NCBI GenBank assembly: GCA_027488835.1
Contig: JAIYAW010000009.1
Span: 248,001-312,000 of the forward strand
Origin: Bacteroidota bacterium
GTDB taxonomy: Bacteria > Bacteroidota > Bacteroidia > NS11-12g > UBA955
Direction: 5' to 3'
Length of the DNA: 64,000 nt
The first letter of the stretch is position 1, and every line of letters starts with the position of its first letter. The notes under the pieces were generated by a model. It was not told the origin of the DNA. It was given only the letters and a program-made list of their open reading frames with translations, and ran no database searches. A program made the translations under genes and the position numbers. Shown piece by piece: positions 1-9,210 of this stretch.

Positions 1-1980
1 ACCATGAACCCCAATGCGGCTTGAATCAACATATTTCAAGTCTTTTAAATAGCCCAAAGCAAATAATTGGTCTTCCATTTCGATAGTGCCCAATTGACGG
101 TGGGTTGCATTTTCGAAATCGAAACCGCGGTGTGATGAACCTCTGTTGTCAACGGTAAATACGATATATCCCTTTTGAGCCATGAAATGCATCCATAAGT
201 TTCCACCGCCCAACCAAGAATTCGTAACCATTTGCGCGTGTGGACCTCCATACAAATAAACTACCACAGGGTATTTCTTGTTCACGTCAAAATGAGGAGG
301 GAAGAAGGTTCTTGTATATAAATTGATTCCGTTGTTATTTAATTTATCTATTTTCGGTTCGTTTACATCAAATTCTTCAATTGGATTTTTAGAAACAAAT
401 AAGGTTTGAGGTCTTGTTACAATCAATTTTCTGTCGTTCCACTCTTTGATGTAAGTTGCAATATCCAAAGAAAACAACATTTTGGGTGTGTGAACATTTG
501 AAAACATTGAAGCAATAAGTCCATTGCCAAGGTTTCCCATTAAAGAATGTGTACCGTTCAAAGTGGAACCTGTAAATAAAATCACAGGATTGTATTTTGG
601 ATTTTTCCAACTAATAGCCATTGGGCAGCGACTGGTTGGATCTTCTTTATCTAAAAGAGGGTCATTGCTTCTGGTGGTATTTACAATTACGTATTGCCCT
701 GAATTATCAAATCCCAATACGTCTGAAACTTCCCAATTGCCTTTGGTAATTTTGGTTAGCAATCCTTTGCTATATAGATAAAGGTGATTAAATCCCTCCA
801 AATTGCTTTGCCAAATAAAATCAGTAGTTGAATTAGGAACGAACAATGGTCCGTTTTGTGGTTCTACATATTTCGGATGTTTTTGAGTGAAAAGTGTTTT
901 CATGAGTGTACCATCGTTTGCTGAATATTGATTCAAGCTCATTTCATTTTGTTCGCGATTTACAATAGCTACGTAAATTGAATTTCCATCGGGAGACCAA
1001 GTAACATTGGTTAAATATTGATCGTATGGACCAACAGTATTCAAATAGGTTGTTTTGCCTGAAGTCATATTGTAAACGCCAATGGTTACAGTATGGCTGC
1101 TATCTCCGGCCATTGGATATTTGATGGTAGAAGGTTTTGCAGGTCTTTCCGTGATTGAAAACAAAGGATAATCAGTTACCCTGTGCTCATCCATTCTGTA
1201 GAATGCCAATTTTGAACCATCGTTTGCCCAGAATAAACCTTTATTGATTCCAAACTCATTTCTGTGAACTGATTGTCCGTAAACAATACCTTTTCCACCG
1301 TCTGATGTAATTTTTACATCTTTACGTTCGTTATTTAAAACATAAATGTTGTTGTCGCTTACCCAAGATAAATTCAATCCTGAGTTTTTATAAGGCAATC
1401 CTTCAATTACATGGGCACTTTGAGATTCCGAAATTTCTTGGGCATCTACATTTTCTGGCAATGTTTCATAATGCGCTATGTAACGACCCACTTTATCGCC
1501 ATCTATCGTTAAAACAAACATAAAAATGTTGTTTTTTACTTGGAAATAAGCAGGCATGGTTAAAACGCTATTTTTATCTGATGCCCTATTATAGGCTGTT
1601 AACCATTTAAACATAGGAACAAATGATACTTTGGCATCCTTATAAACGGCAGTTGGATTTGCTTTAATGAACTCAGAAAACAATGAAACAAAGTCTGTTT
1701 TGTTAGTAACCACAAAAGATGCTTTTGCTTTGTTTTTTCCATTGTAAACATTCAAAGAATTGTCTTCCAATAGGGTATAATATTCTGTTCCTGGAATCCA
1801 CTGAAACATTTTGGGGGATTCTGGATAGTACTTGGGATTAAAGCAATCTGTGATTTCGAATTTTTTGTCGGGGGCTTTGCTTACAGCCAAGGCTGGTGAC
1901 AAATCACCTTGAATTTGTGATGTGGCTGTTTGCATTGCGGCAAAGAATACCAATGCTGAGAATAATTTATATGTTTTCAT
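1..1980 (-). CDS. S9 family peptidase / dipeptidyl-peptidase IV-like, C-terminal part off the window
   Basis: Open frame read from ATG at 1980 leftwards to the window edge (MKTYKLFSALVFFAAMQTATSQ... signal peptide; ...YPVVVYLYGGPHAQMVTNSWLGGGNLWMHFMAQKGYIVFTVDNRGSSHRGFDFE...), typical of DPP-IV/S9. Missing from the ORF track because its stop is outside. Confidence 0.9.
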   Translation of the reverse strand, partial: MKTYKLFSALVFFAAMQTATSQIQGDLSPALAVSKAPDKKFEITDCFNPKYYPESPKMFQWIPGTEYYTLLEDNSLNVYNGKNKAKASFVVTNKTDFVSLFSEFIKANPTAVYKDAKVSFVPMFKWLTAYNRASDKNSVLTMPAYFQVKNNIFMFVLTIDGDKVGRYIAHYETLPENVDAQEISESQSAHVIEGLPYKNSGLNLSWVSDNNIYVLNNERKDVKITSDGGKGIVYGQSVHRNEFGINKGLFWANDGSKLAFYRMDEHRVTDYPLFSITERPAKPSTIKYPMAGDSSHTVTIGVYNMTSGKTTYLNTVGPYDQYLTNVTWSPDGNSIYVAIVNREQNEMSLNQYSANDGTLMKTLFTQKHPKYVEPQNGPLFVPNSTTDFIWQSNLEGFNHLYLYSKGLLTKITKGNWEVSDVLGFDNSGQYVIVNTTRSNDPLLDKEDPTSRCPMAISWKNPKYNPVILFTGSTLNGTHSLMGNLGNGLIASMFSNVHTPKMLFSLDIATYIKEWNDRKLIVTRPQTLFVSKNPIEEFDVNEPKIDKLNNNGINLYTRTFFPPHFDVNKKYPVVVYLYGGPHAQMVTNSWLGGGNLWMHFMAQKGYIVFTVDNRGSSHRGFDFENATHRQLGTIEMEDQLFALGYLKDLKYVDSSRIGVHG

Positions 1981-2029
1981 TGAGGGTTTACCAATTTTCT
2001 TTTGCAAATTTGCTGTAAATAAAAGCATC

Positions 2030-2845
2030 ATGCAAAATCATCAGCAAATTATTGAAGAAATTTGGAATAATCGCGAATTGTTGAAAAATGTTGAAAATGT
2101 TAAAATCATTGAAGACATTATAGAAGAGTTAGATAAAGGACGTTTGAGAGTGGCGCAACCCAATGCCGATGGCAGTTGGACAGTGAACGATTGGGTAAAG
2201 AAAGCTGTTATTTTGTATTTCCCTACAAGGGAAATGTCTGTTTCTCATGCGGGTCCAATGGAGTTTTACGATAAAATGCCTTTGAAAAAGAATTACAAAG
2301 AGTTGGGCATTAGGGTTGTTCCTCATGCTGTTGCACGACACGGTGCATTTATTTCACCAGGGGTGGTTTTAATGCCGTCTTATGTGAATATTGGGGCTTT
2401 TGTTGATGCCGGAACCATGGTTGATACTTGGGCAACAGTTGGAAGCTGTGCGCAAATAGGCAAAAACGTTCACTTGAGTGGCGGAGTGGGTATTGGCGGT
2501 GTTTTAGAACCTGTTCAAGCTGCACCAGTTATTATTGAAGATGATGCTTTTGTTGGAAGCAGATGCATTGTAGTTGAAGGCGTTCATGTAGGAAGAGAAG
2601 CAGTGTTGGGTGCTGGTTTAACGTTAACAATGAGTACCAAAATATTTGATGTAAATACCGGCGAAGAATTGCCAAAAGGATATATTCCCCCAAGAAGTGT
2701 GGTGATTCCAGGTAGCATTAAAAAAGAATTTGCAGGTGGTGAATTTTATGTGCCTGCCGCTTTAATTATTGGTCAAAGAAAAGAAAGTACCGATACAAAA
2801 ACTTCTTTGAACCAAGCCTTAAGAGATTTTAACGTAGCAGTTTAA
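2030..2845 (+). CDS. dapD: 2,3,4,5-tetrahydropyridine-2,6-dicarboxylate N-succinyltransferase
   Basis: Hexapeptide-repeat acyltransferase with GPMEFYDKMPLK, GAFVDAGTMVDTWATVGSCAQIGKNVHLSGGVGIGGVLEP; start reassigned to MQNHQQ. Confidence 0.95.
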   Translation: MQNHQQIIEEIWNNRELLKNVENVKIIEDIIEELDKGRLRVAQPNADGSWTVNDWVKKAVILYFPTREMSVSHAGPMEFYDKMPLKKNYKELGIRVVPHAVARHGAFISPGVVLMPSYVNIGAFVDAGTMVDTWATVGSCAQIGKNVHLSGGVGIGGVLEPVQAAPVIIEDDAFVGSRCIVVEGVHVGREAVLGAGLTLTMSTKIFDVNTGEELPKGYIPPRSVVIPGSIKKEFAGGEFYVPAALIIGQRKESTDTKTSLNQALRDFNVAV

Positions 2846-3894
2846 TGCGTATTGGATTTGATGCAAAACGGTTTTATCAAAACAACTCTGGATTAGGAAA
2901 CTATTCTAGGCAGTTGATTGCCGATTTGCATCAATTTCAACCGAATTTGGAACTTAAACTCTTTGTTCCAAAGAATATTGAATCTACTTCGGAGTCAATT
3001 GTTTATCCTGATAAATTTTCCAAAATTTGGAGGGTTTACGGCATGGGTAAATCAATGATTCTAGAAAAGCTCGATGTTTTTCATGGTTTATCGAATGAAT
3101 TTCCTTTTGATGTCCCTCAAAATATCAAAAAAATCGTGACCATTCACGATGTTATTTTCAAACAATTTCCAGATTATTACCCGATTTTAGATAGAAATAT
3201 CTATCATTTGAAAACGAAATTTGCATTGGGAAAATCCGATAAAGTGATTGCTACCAGTCAAGCTACGGCAAATGAGATTCAAAAATTCTATAAAGTAGAT
3301 TCAAATAAAATTGAAGTGGTTTATCAAGCGGTTGCTGTTTCATTTTATGAAAATGCTGCTCACTTTTTGAATGATGAAAAGTATTTCATTTACACTTCGA
3401 GTTTTACCAAGCGTAAAAATCATTTGACTTTATTACAAGCGTTTGATCTTACAAAAAACCAACATCAATGGAATTTGAAATTGGTGGGATTGTCGGGCGA
3501 AATGCTAGAAATTGTGCGCAATCAAATTGCGCAATTAAACTTGCAAAACAGGGTAGAAGTGATTGTGAATGCAAGCCATGAGCAAATGTTATTGCTTATG
3601 AAAAATGCTTCGGCATTTGTTTATCCTAGTTTTTTTGAGGGATTTGGGATTCCATTAGCAGAGGCTGCCGCGGTTGGTTTACCCATGGCTGTTTCGAGAA
3701 TTTCTGTGTTTACAGAATTGGCTGAGGATGCTGCTTTGTATTTCCATCCAAACGACGAACGCGAATTGGCCTCGCAGTTGTTGTTGTTGACCTTTGATGA
3801 AACGAGGATCATGCAATTGCAGAATCGCAAAAGTTTACTTCATAAAATTGATTCCAAGCAAATTGTGAATCAATTGATGCGCATTTATTCTTGA
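2845..3894 (+). CDS. Glycosyltransferase family 4 (GT-B)
   Basis: SSFTKRKNHLTLL...VYPSFFEGFGIPLAEAAAVGLP GT4 motifs; start overlaps dapD stop (TAATG). Confidence 0.85.
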   Translation: MRIGFDAKRFYQNNSGLGNYSRQLIADLHQFQPNLELKLFVPKNIESTSESIVYPDKFSKIWRVYGMGKSMILEKLDVFHGLSNEFPFDVPQNIKKIVTIHDVIFKQFPDYYPILDRNIYHLKTKFALGKSDKVIATSQATANEIQKFYKVDSNKIEVVYQAVAVSFYENAAHFLNDEKYFIYTSSFTKRKNHLTLLQAFDLTKNQHQWNLKLVGLSGEMLEIVRNQIAQLNLQNRVEVIVNASHEQMLLLMKNASAFVYPSFFEGFGIPLAEAAAVGLPMAVSRISVFTELAEDAALYFHPNDERELASQLLLLTFDETRIMQLQNRKSLLHKIDSKQIVNQLMRIYS

Positions 3895-3936
3895 TGTTCA
3901 TTATTGATTGTCTATCAAAGACTGATTAACTTCACT

Positions 3937-3944
3937 TATCTTTG
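3937..3944 (+). promoter_or_regulatory. Bacteroidota-type -7 element TAnnTTTG upstream of DUF4265-like gene
   Basis: TATCTTTG 5 nt before ATG 3950; motif match only. Confidence 0.45.
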
Positions 3945-3949
3945 TAATT

Positions 3950-4438
3950 ATGCATGAAATGGAAGAAGAAACCGACGGTAATTTTGTAAAGATTGTTTTT
4001 CAATTTTACAGCGAACTTTTTGAACAAGACATGGTTGAAACTTTATGGGCAATCATTGTTGATGTTGAAAACGGGGTTTATAAACTCGATAATATTCCAT
4101 TTTATGTGCCGTTGTTGGCATCTGAGGATGTGGTTTATGCAGAATTCGACGAAAACGAAAACTGTTTGATTTACCGCAAAACATTAGAAGATTCAGGAAA
4201 TTCTACCATTCACGTTGTAATACTCGATGAAAATGTAGATATCAATACCATTTGCGATGAGTTTTTCGATTTGGAATGTTTGTACGAAGGCGTAAATGAA
4301 AGTTATTTCGCTATGGAAGTTCCCAAATCCGTAAATTACGTTGCAATTAAGGCAAGGTTAGATCAACTCGAAACCCAAGGAACCATTGGCTATTCCGAAT
4401 CGTGTTTGTCGGAATTGCATTTTGCACAACTCGCATAA
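3950..4438 (+). CDS. DUF4265-like protein
   Basis: Acidic ~160 aa protein resembling DUF4265 (VETLWAIIVD..GVYKLDNIPFYVPLLASEDVVYAE). Confidence 0.6.
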   Translation: MHEMEEETDGNFVKIVFQFYSELFEQDMVETLWAIIVDVENGVYKLDNIPFYVPLLASEDVVYAEFDENENCLIYRKTLEDSGNSTIHVVILDENVDINTICDEFFDLECLYEGVNESYFAMEVPKSVNYVAIKARLDQLETQGTIGYSESCLSELHFAQLA

Positions 4439-4447
4439 ATCTACTAT

Positions 4448-5974
4448 TTGAGAAAATTGCAGGCATATTCATATTCTTTGGGCTTTTTTGTGGTCTTAAG
4501 GATATTTATGTTTGTTGTTTTCTCTGGGAATTATACTGACAGCGATCAATGCATCACTTGGCAAATGGCCCAAGATTATGCAAATTTTGAATTCCATTCT
4601 CCATTTTTTTACGGTCAGGCCTATAATTTAGGAATCGAAGCTTTTTTTGCTGTTCCCTTAATTTGGCTGCATGTTCCTGTTTACTATGCTGTTGCAATCA
4701 GTACTTTTGTCATTTCAACCCTGCCATGGATATGGATGTACCAAATTGGTAGAGACAATTGGGGTCCTAATTTGGGACTTATTCCGTTGTTAATTGGTTT
4801 ATGTTTTCCGGTGGCGTTTTGGCAACAAGGTTTGTTGGCAAGAGGATTTATACAAGGTATTTTTTTTGTTGCACTGGCAATTAAAATAGAATCGATAATT
4901 TGGACCTTGGTCTTGACTTTTTTAGGAATATTGATTAATCCCAATGCCATTTTTATGTTGCCAATTCTTTTATTGAAATTCGATAATTGGAAAGTTGTCA
5001 ATTTAAAAAGTGGTTTGGTTGCGCTGTTTGTAATGGTATTGATTTTTATTGGATTTCAATGGCTTGAACATAGTTATTTGCAATTTTCAATTCATCCCAA
5101 TCCACGCAAAAGCTTTGGTTGGAATTTCTTAACTGAAAACATCAATCGTGTTGAATTATTATGGAATCAGGTTGTAGGATTTCAAGGAGAATATTTTTTG
5201 GTGGGTATTTTCTTTATGCTAATGCTTGTTGTTTTGCTTTTGAAACAGGAACGGTCATGGTTAAATTCTTTGTTATTTGTTTCAGGAATTTTAATTCTGG
5301 GTTTGATTAGTTTAGGCATGGAAAAGGTGAATGATGGGAGGGACAATGTGTTTTACAGTTACGGGAGGTACTTTTTGGCAATCCCCGTTGCCATTGGTTT
5401 TGTGGCTGCTTTTTCTCGGCCGAGCAGAAGTATGTTGAAGATAGTAACGAACTATCCAATTGTATTTAATTTGACTGTATGTTTTTTGATTTTGATTAAG
5501 GGATTTTTGTTTTGGAACGATACGAAAGGGGAGGATTTCGGAGCAGAAAAAGATTCACCTGTAATGGTGTTTCATTATTATTCTCTAAAAATGGAAGCAA
5601 AGAAAGTAAAACAATTTTGTGAATCTGAAAAAATAAAATCGATATTGTACGGATATCATTTTTTTAGAGAATGCGGCAGCATTGGATATTCATATTTTGA
5701 ACCCAAGATGCCATTTTCTACCCGTATATTTTTCGAACGCAGAACCTGGATAACCAAATTAAATTCAAAGTCTTACAAATATAATTTAGTACCCCAAAAG
5801 GTGTTGTTGTACGATTTGTATTTAGACAGCAATGATTTTAAAAAGCATTTTCCTCAAAGCATCCAAACCAAATTTGGTGCAAGAAGTTTTGTGATTCCCA
5901 CTGGTAATCAAACTTTAAAACAAATTGTGGAAGAGATTAAAAGAATCAAAGCGCATCCAAAACCACAAGTTTAA
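4448..5974 (+). CDS. Polytopic membrane protein, possible GT-C fold glycosyltransferase
   Basis: Multiple hydrophobic segments, acidic motif YTDSDQ after TM1; TTG start inferred. Confidence 0.5.
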   Translation: MRKLQAYSYSLGFFVVLRIFMFVVFSGNYTDSDQCITWQMAQDYANFEFHSPFFYGQAYNLGIEAFFAVPLIWLHVPVYYAVAISTFVISTLPWIWMYQIGRDNWGPNLGLIPLLIGLCFPVAFWQQGLLARGFIQGIFFVALAIKIESIIWTLVLTFLGILINPNAIFMLPILLLKFDNWKVVNLKSGLVALFVMVLIFIGFQWLEHSYLQFSIHPNPRKSFGWNFLTENINRVELLWNQVVGFQGEYFLVGIFFMLMLVVLLLKQERSWLNSLLFVSGILILGLISLGMEKVNDGRDNVFYSYGRYFLAIPVAIGFVAAFSRPSRSMLKIVTNYPIVFNLTVCFLILIKGFLFWNDTKGEDFGAEKDSPVMVFHYYSLKMEAKKVKQFCESEKIKSILYGYHFFRECGSIGYSYFEPKMPFSTRIFFERRTWITKLNSKSYKYNLVPQKVLLYDLYLDSNDFKKHFPQSIQTKFGARSFVIPTGNQTLKQIVEEIKRIKAHPKPQV

Positions 5975-6207
5975 CAAACCTTACTCATTCACTTTCAATA
6001 ATTCATGGTTATTGATTATTTAGTGTGATGTCTAAACCTAATGAGTTATCAAAATAATTAGGAATAATTGTTGTGAATTGATAGAATAACAATTTATATT
6101 TCAATGATTTATTGTCATTTTTTTGTCATTGAGATTGGTTGCTTATTTTAGTTTAATAAATTGCACCATGATAATAAATCAATAATTTAAAATACAATCG
6201 AAATACA

Positions 6208-7059
6208 ATGGGGGATATGAAAAAATTTATATTAGGTATGTTGTTAACGATGTTAACCCTTACCAGTTACGGAAAGTGTGATTGGAGTAATTACACAATG
6301 TCAGTTTATTATCAGATAGTTTCTGGTCAACGAGTATATCACTCTAGTGCTAAATATTTAGGTAATGAGATTTGGGGAGATTCTTGTATTAAAGTTCAAT
6401 ATTCAATATATAATCATGAGTCTAAAAAATTAAGTGGTGGATTGGGGTCGTATTTAACTTTGTATCCAAGTGGTTTTAATCATAATAGGTATACCATTTA
6501 TTGTAAACTATCGAATATCTGTCAAAATTGTGACACAACGTATTCTTATACAATTGAAGTTAAAAATTTTAATAAGTACTGTTTTTTTGAAGAGAAAAAA
6601 GCGTGTGGTAAATACCTGTATGAAATGTGTCTTATACCAAATACTGATACAAGTTGTAAATACAATTACTATTTTTCTATTTGGGGTGGTAGTTCTTTGG
6701 ATAAGTTAGCACAAAAACAATGGGACACAATATCTGCCCAGTATTTAGGTTTTCTGTACAACTATCCTAGCTCAGATTTAGTAACACAACAAAATGGTGG
6801 TGTATTTGTTTATCAATATCCAAAAAACGGTAGATACCTTTTAGTAAAACAAGTAATAAGTTGTCTTTCTGACACAACTACTTTTGAGAAAGTTACTATT
6901 GACTGTCTAGCAGGAATTGAAGATTTACACAAACCAGAGCCTAAATTAATTGGAACATATGATATGTTAGGTAGACCTGTAGATAAAGTTGAAGACAACA
7001 TTCCATATATATTCCTTTACGATAACGGACAACGTAAAAAAATAATAAAAGTAAAATAA
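6208..7059 (+). CDS. Secreted protein with T9SS-like C-terminal segment, unknown function
   Basis: Signal peptide (MKKFILGMLLTMLTLTSYG), Cys-containing body, C-terminal YDMLGRPV...IPYIFLYDNGQRKKIIKVK. Confidence 0.6.
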   Translation: MGDMKKFILGMLLTMLTLTSYGKCDWSNYTMSVYYQIVSGQRVYHSSAKYLGNEIWGDSCIKVQYSIYNHESKKLSGGLGSYLTLYPSGFNHNRYTIYCKLSNICQNCDTTYSYTIEVKNFNKYCFFEEKKACGKYLYEMCLIPNTDTSCKYNYYFSIWGGSSLDKLAQKQWDTISAQYLGFLYNYPSSDLVTQQNGGVFVYQYPKNGRYLLVKQVISCLSDTTTFEKVTIDCLAGIEDLHKPEPKLIGTYDMLGRPVDKVEDNIPYIFLYDNGQRKKIIKVK

Positions 7060-7154
7060 ACGTAATTCATTTGTTTGATTTCATTTTTTAGAACAAACTA
7101 AAATTGTTCAACAACCAAAATTTTTGAAAAATTTACTGATCCTCAAATTTGAGG

Positions 7155-7712
7155 TTACACATTCCCTTTGAATAATTTTACGGCGATGGCCAATAAAATT
7201 ACCCCGAAGAATTTGCGGATGGTGATCATGCCGGCTTTGCCTATTTTTCGCTCAATAAATCCTGTCGATTTCAACACAATAAAAATTAACAATATATTGG
7301 GTAGTATTCCCATTAAAATTGTGCTTTTATCGTAAATTGCCTTTAAAGATAAAATTGTGGTTAAAGTTCCTGATCCCGCAATAATAGGGAAGGCCACAGG
7401 CACAATGCTGCCACTGGGTGTATTGGGATCAGTTCTGAAAATATCTACTCCCAAAACCATTTCCAAGGCCAAAATGAACATCACAATACTTCCGGCCAAT
7501 GCAAACGATTTGATGTCTATACATAAATATTTCAAGAAATAATCTCCAACATACAAGAAGCCAATCATTAACGCAGCTGAAGCTAAGGTGACTTTTGTAG
7601 GATTGATATCTGGAATTTTTTCCTTCAACGAAACCAAAATCGGTATAGATCCGAGCATATCAATTACCGCGAAAAGCGTAAAGAAAACAGTGATTATTTC
7701 GTTAATATTCAT
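7155..7712 (-). CDS. MarC family integral membrane protein
   Basis: FTLFAVIDMLGSIPILVSL... and PVAFPIIAGSGTLTTILSL MarC/UPF0056 motifs. Confidence 0.85.
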   Translation of the reverse strand: MNINEIITVFFTLFAVIDMLGSIPILVSLKEKIPDINPTKVTLASAALMIGFLYVGDYFLKYLCIDIKSFALAGSIVMFILALEMVLGVDIFRTDPNTPSGSIVPVAFPIIAGSGTLTTILSLKAIYDKSTILMGILPNILLIFIVLKSTGFIERKIGKAGMITIRKFFGVILLAIAVKLFKGNV

Positions 7713-7763
7713 ATTGTTTTGTTTAATTCTTGTGTGTCATTTCATCAAACCCTAAACCCTAAA

Positions 7764-8570
7764 CTATGTAAAAGGTGAATTTGGTTCTTTTTTGATTACA
7801 TTATATGTAAGTATATCAGTGAGTTTTGACGATATTTTATTTAAAAAAACAGCCATTTTGCCTTGTAAAGTGAGAATTAAATACGAGTTTCTTTTCTCAA
7901 TTGCTTTCCAAATCTCAGTAGCAACAACATCGGCCGACATTAACTTAGACTCATATAAAGGTGTGTCGCCTTGTTGTTGTCCTTTGTCGTTCAACGCCGT
8001 ATTTCTGATGTTTGAGGCTGTATAACCCGGACAAGCGATCAACACATGTAAGCCTGTTTTTAAATTCTCAACCCTTAGGCTTTCTAAAAAGCCTTGCATG
8101 GCAAACTTGCTGGCACTGTATCCCGTTCTTGCAGGAAGTCCCTTAAATCCCGCAATAGACGAAACCCCAACCACAGAACCTTTGCTTTCAAGTAAATAGG
8201 GCAATGCAAATTTCGTACAGTACACCGTCCCCCAAAAATTTGTGTTCATCAATGATTCAATCACATTTAAATCAACATCCTTGAAAAGTGAACGCATGCT
8301 AATTCCAGCGTTGTTAATCAAGAAATCAATCTTTCCAAATTCTTGAATCGTATTGGTTATGAGGGATAAACAATCATTTTGAACAGACACATCCCCTTGC
8401 GTAATGAGTATATTTACGTTTGAAAATTGCTGTATCTCAGCTTTTAAATCGTTTAATGCAGCACTGTTTCTTGCAAAAAGCGATAAGTGAAAGCCATTTT
8501 TAGCACCTTGAATGGCCAACGAGCGACCAATGCCGCTGCTTGCTCCGGTGATAATGGCTACTTTGGTCAT
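7764..8570 (-). CDS. SDR family NAD(P)-dependent oxidoreductase
   Basis: TGASSGIG, NNAG, YSASKFA motifs. Confidence 0.92.
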   Translation of the reverse strand: MTKVAIITGASSGIGRSLAIQGAKNGFHLSLFARNSAALNDLKAEIQQFSNVNILITQGDVSVQNDCLSLITNTIQEFGKIDFLINNAGISMRSLFKDVDLNVIESLMNTNFWGTVYCTKFALPYLLESKGSVVGVSSIAGFKGLPARTGYSASKFAMQGFLESLRVENLKTGLHVLIACPGYTASNIRNTALNDKGQQQGDTPLYESKLMSADVVATEIWKAIEKRNSYLILTLQGKMAVFLNKISSKLTDILTYNVIKKEPNSPFT

Positions 8571-8571
8571 T

Positions 8572-9096
8572 TTATTTCCACTTAATACTACAACCTTCAG
8601 CTTCTACTTCAGGATAGTCAATGTCAATACCGTCTAAGGTATATTCAATGGCATCATCTAAATAGACGCTCATCACAGTAGATTCATTGTCCCAACTATC
8701 ATCAATTGCACCTTTGTAAACCAATTCGCGTTTAGAATTAAATAGGAAAACTTCAGGAGTTTTTGTAGCGCCCAATTGTTTCATCACCTTTTGTTCATCA
8801 TCGTGGAGATAAGGAAATGAAAGTCGGAATTGTTTCGCCAAACTTTGCATATTTTCAAAACTATCTTGAGGTTGTATGCTTGGGTCATTGCCACAAATGG
8901 CAACCACACCCAAATTGTCTTCTTCAAATTTCTCTGCCAATTTGATCATACGGGGCCAATATGCTTGGGCGTAAGGGCAGTGATTACAAGTAACCAAAAC
9001 CAAAAACGCATATTTGTCTGAAAAATCATAAGTGCTCACAACTTTGTTGTGGGTGCTCTTTAATTGAAAAGGTTTTAAAATGTCTCCAATATTCAT
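8572..9096 (-). CDS. Thioredoxin family / AhpC-TSA-like protein
   Basis: CNHCPYAQAYWPRM active-site region and ATKTPEVFLFN cis-Pro motif. Confidence 0.85.
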   Translation of the reverse strand: MNIGDILKPFQLKSTHNKVVSTYDFSDKYAFLVLVTCNHCPYAQAYWPRMIKLAEKFEEDNLGVVAICGNDPSIQPQDSFENMQSLAKQFRLSFPYLHDDEQKVMKQLGATKTPEVFLFNSKRELVYKGAIDDSWDNESTVMSVYLDDAIEYTLDGIDIDYPEVEAEGCSIKWK

Positions 9097-9210
9097 AACT
9101 ACTGCAAAATAAACATGAAAACTGATAGTATGATATAAAAATTTGAATAATAGTATAAACAGTTGAAAAGTTGTGTTGTGAACCTCGAAATATTAGAGTT
9201 ATTTTGCACC

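Noticed and set aside
7747-7763. Telomere-like AAACCCTAAACCCTAAA
   Set aside because: Only about two copies in a 51-bp intergenic gap; no array, most likely chance.
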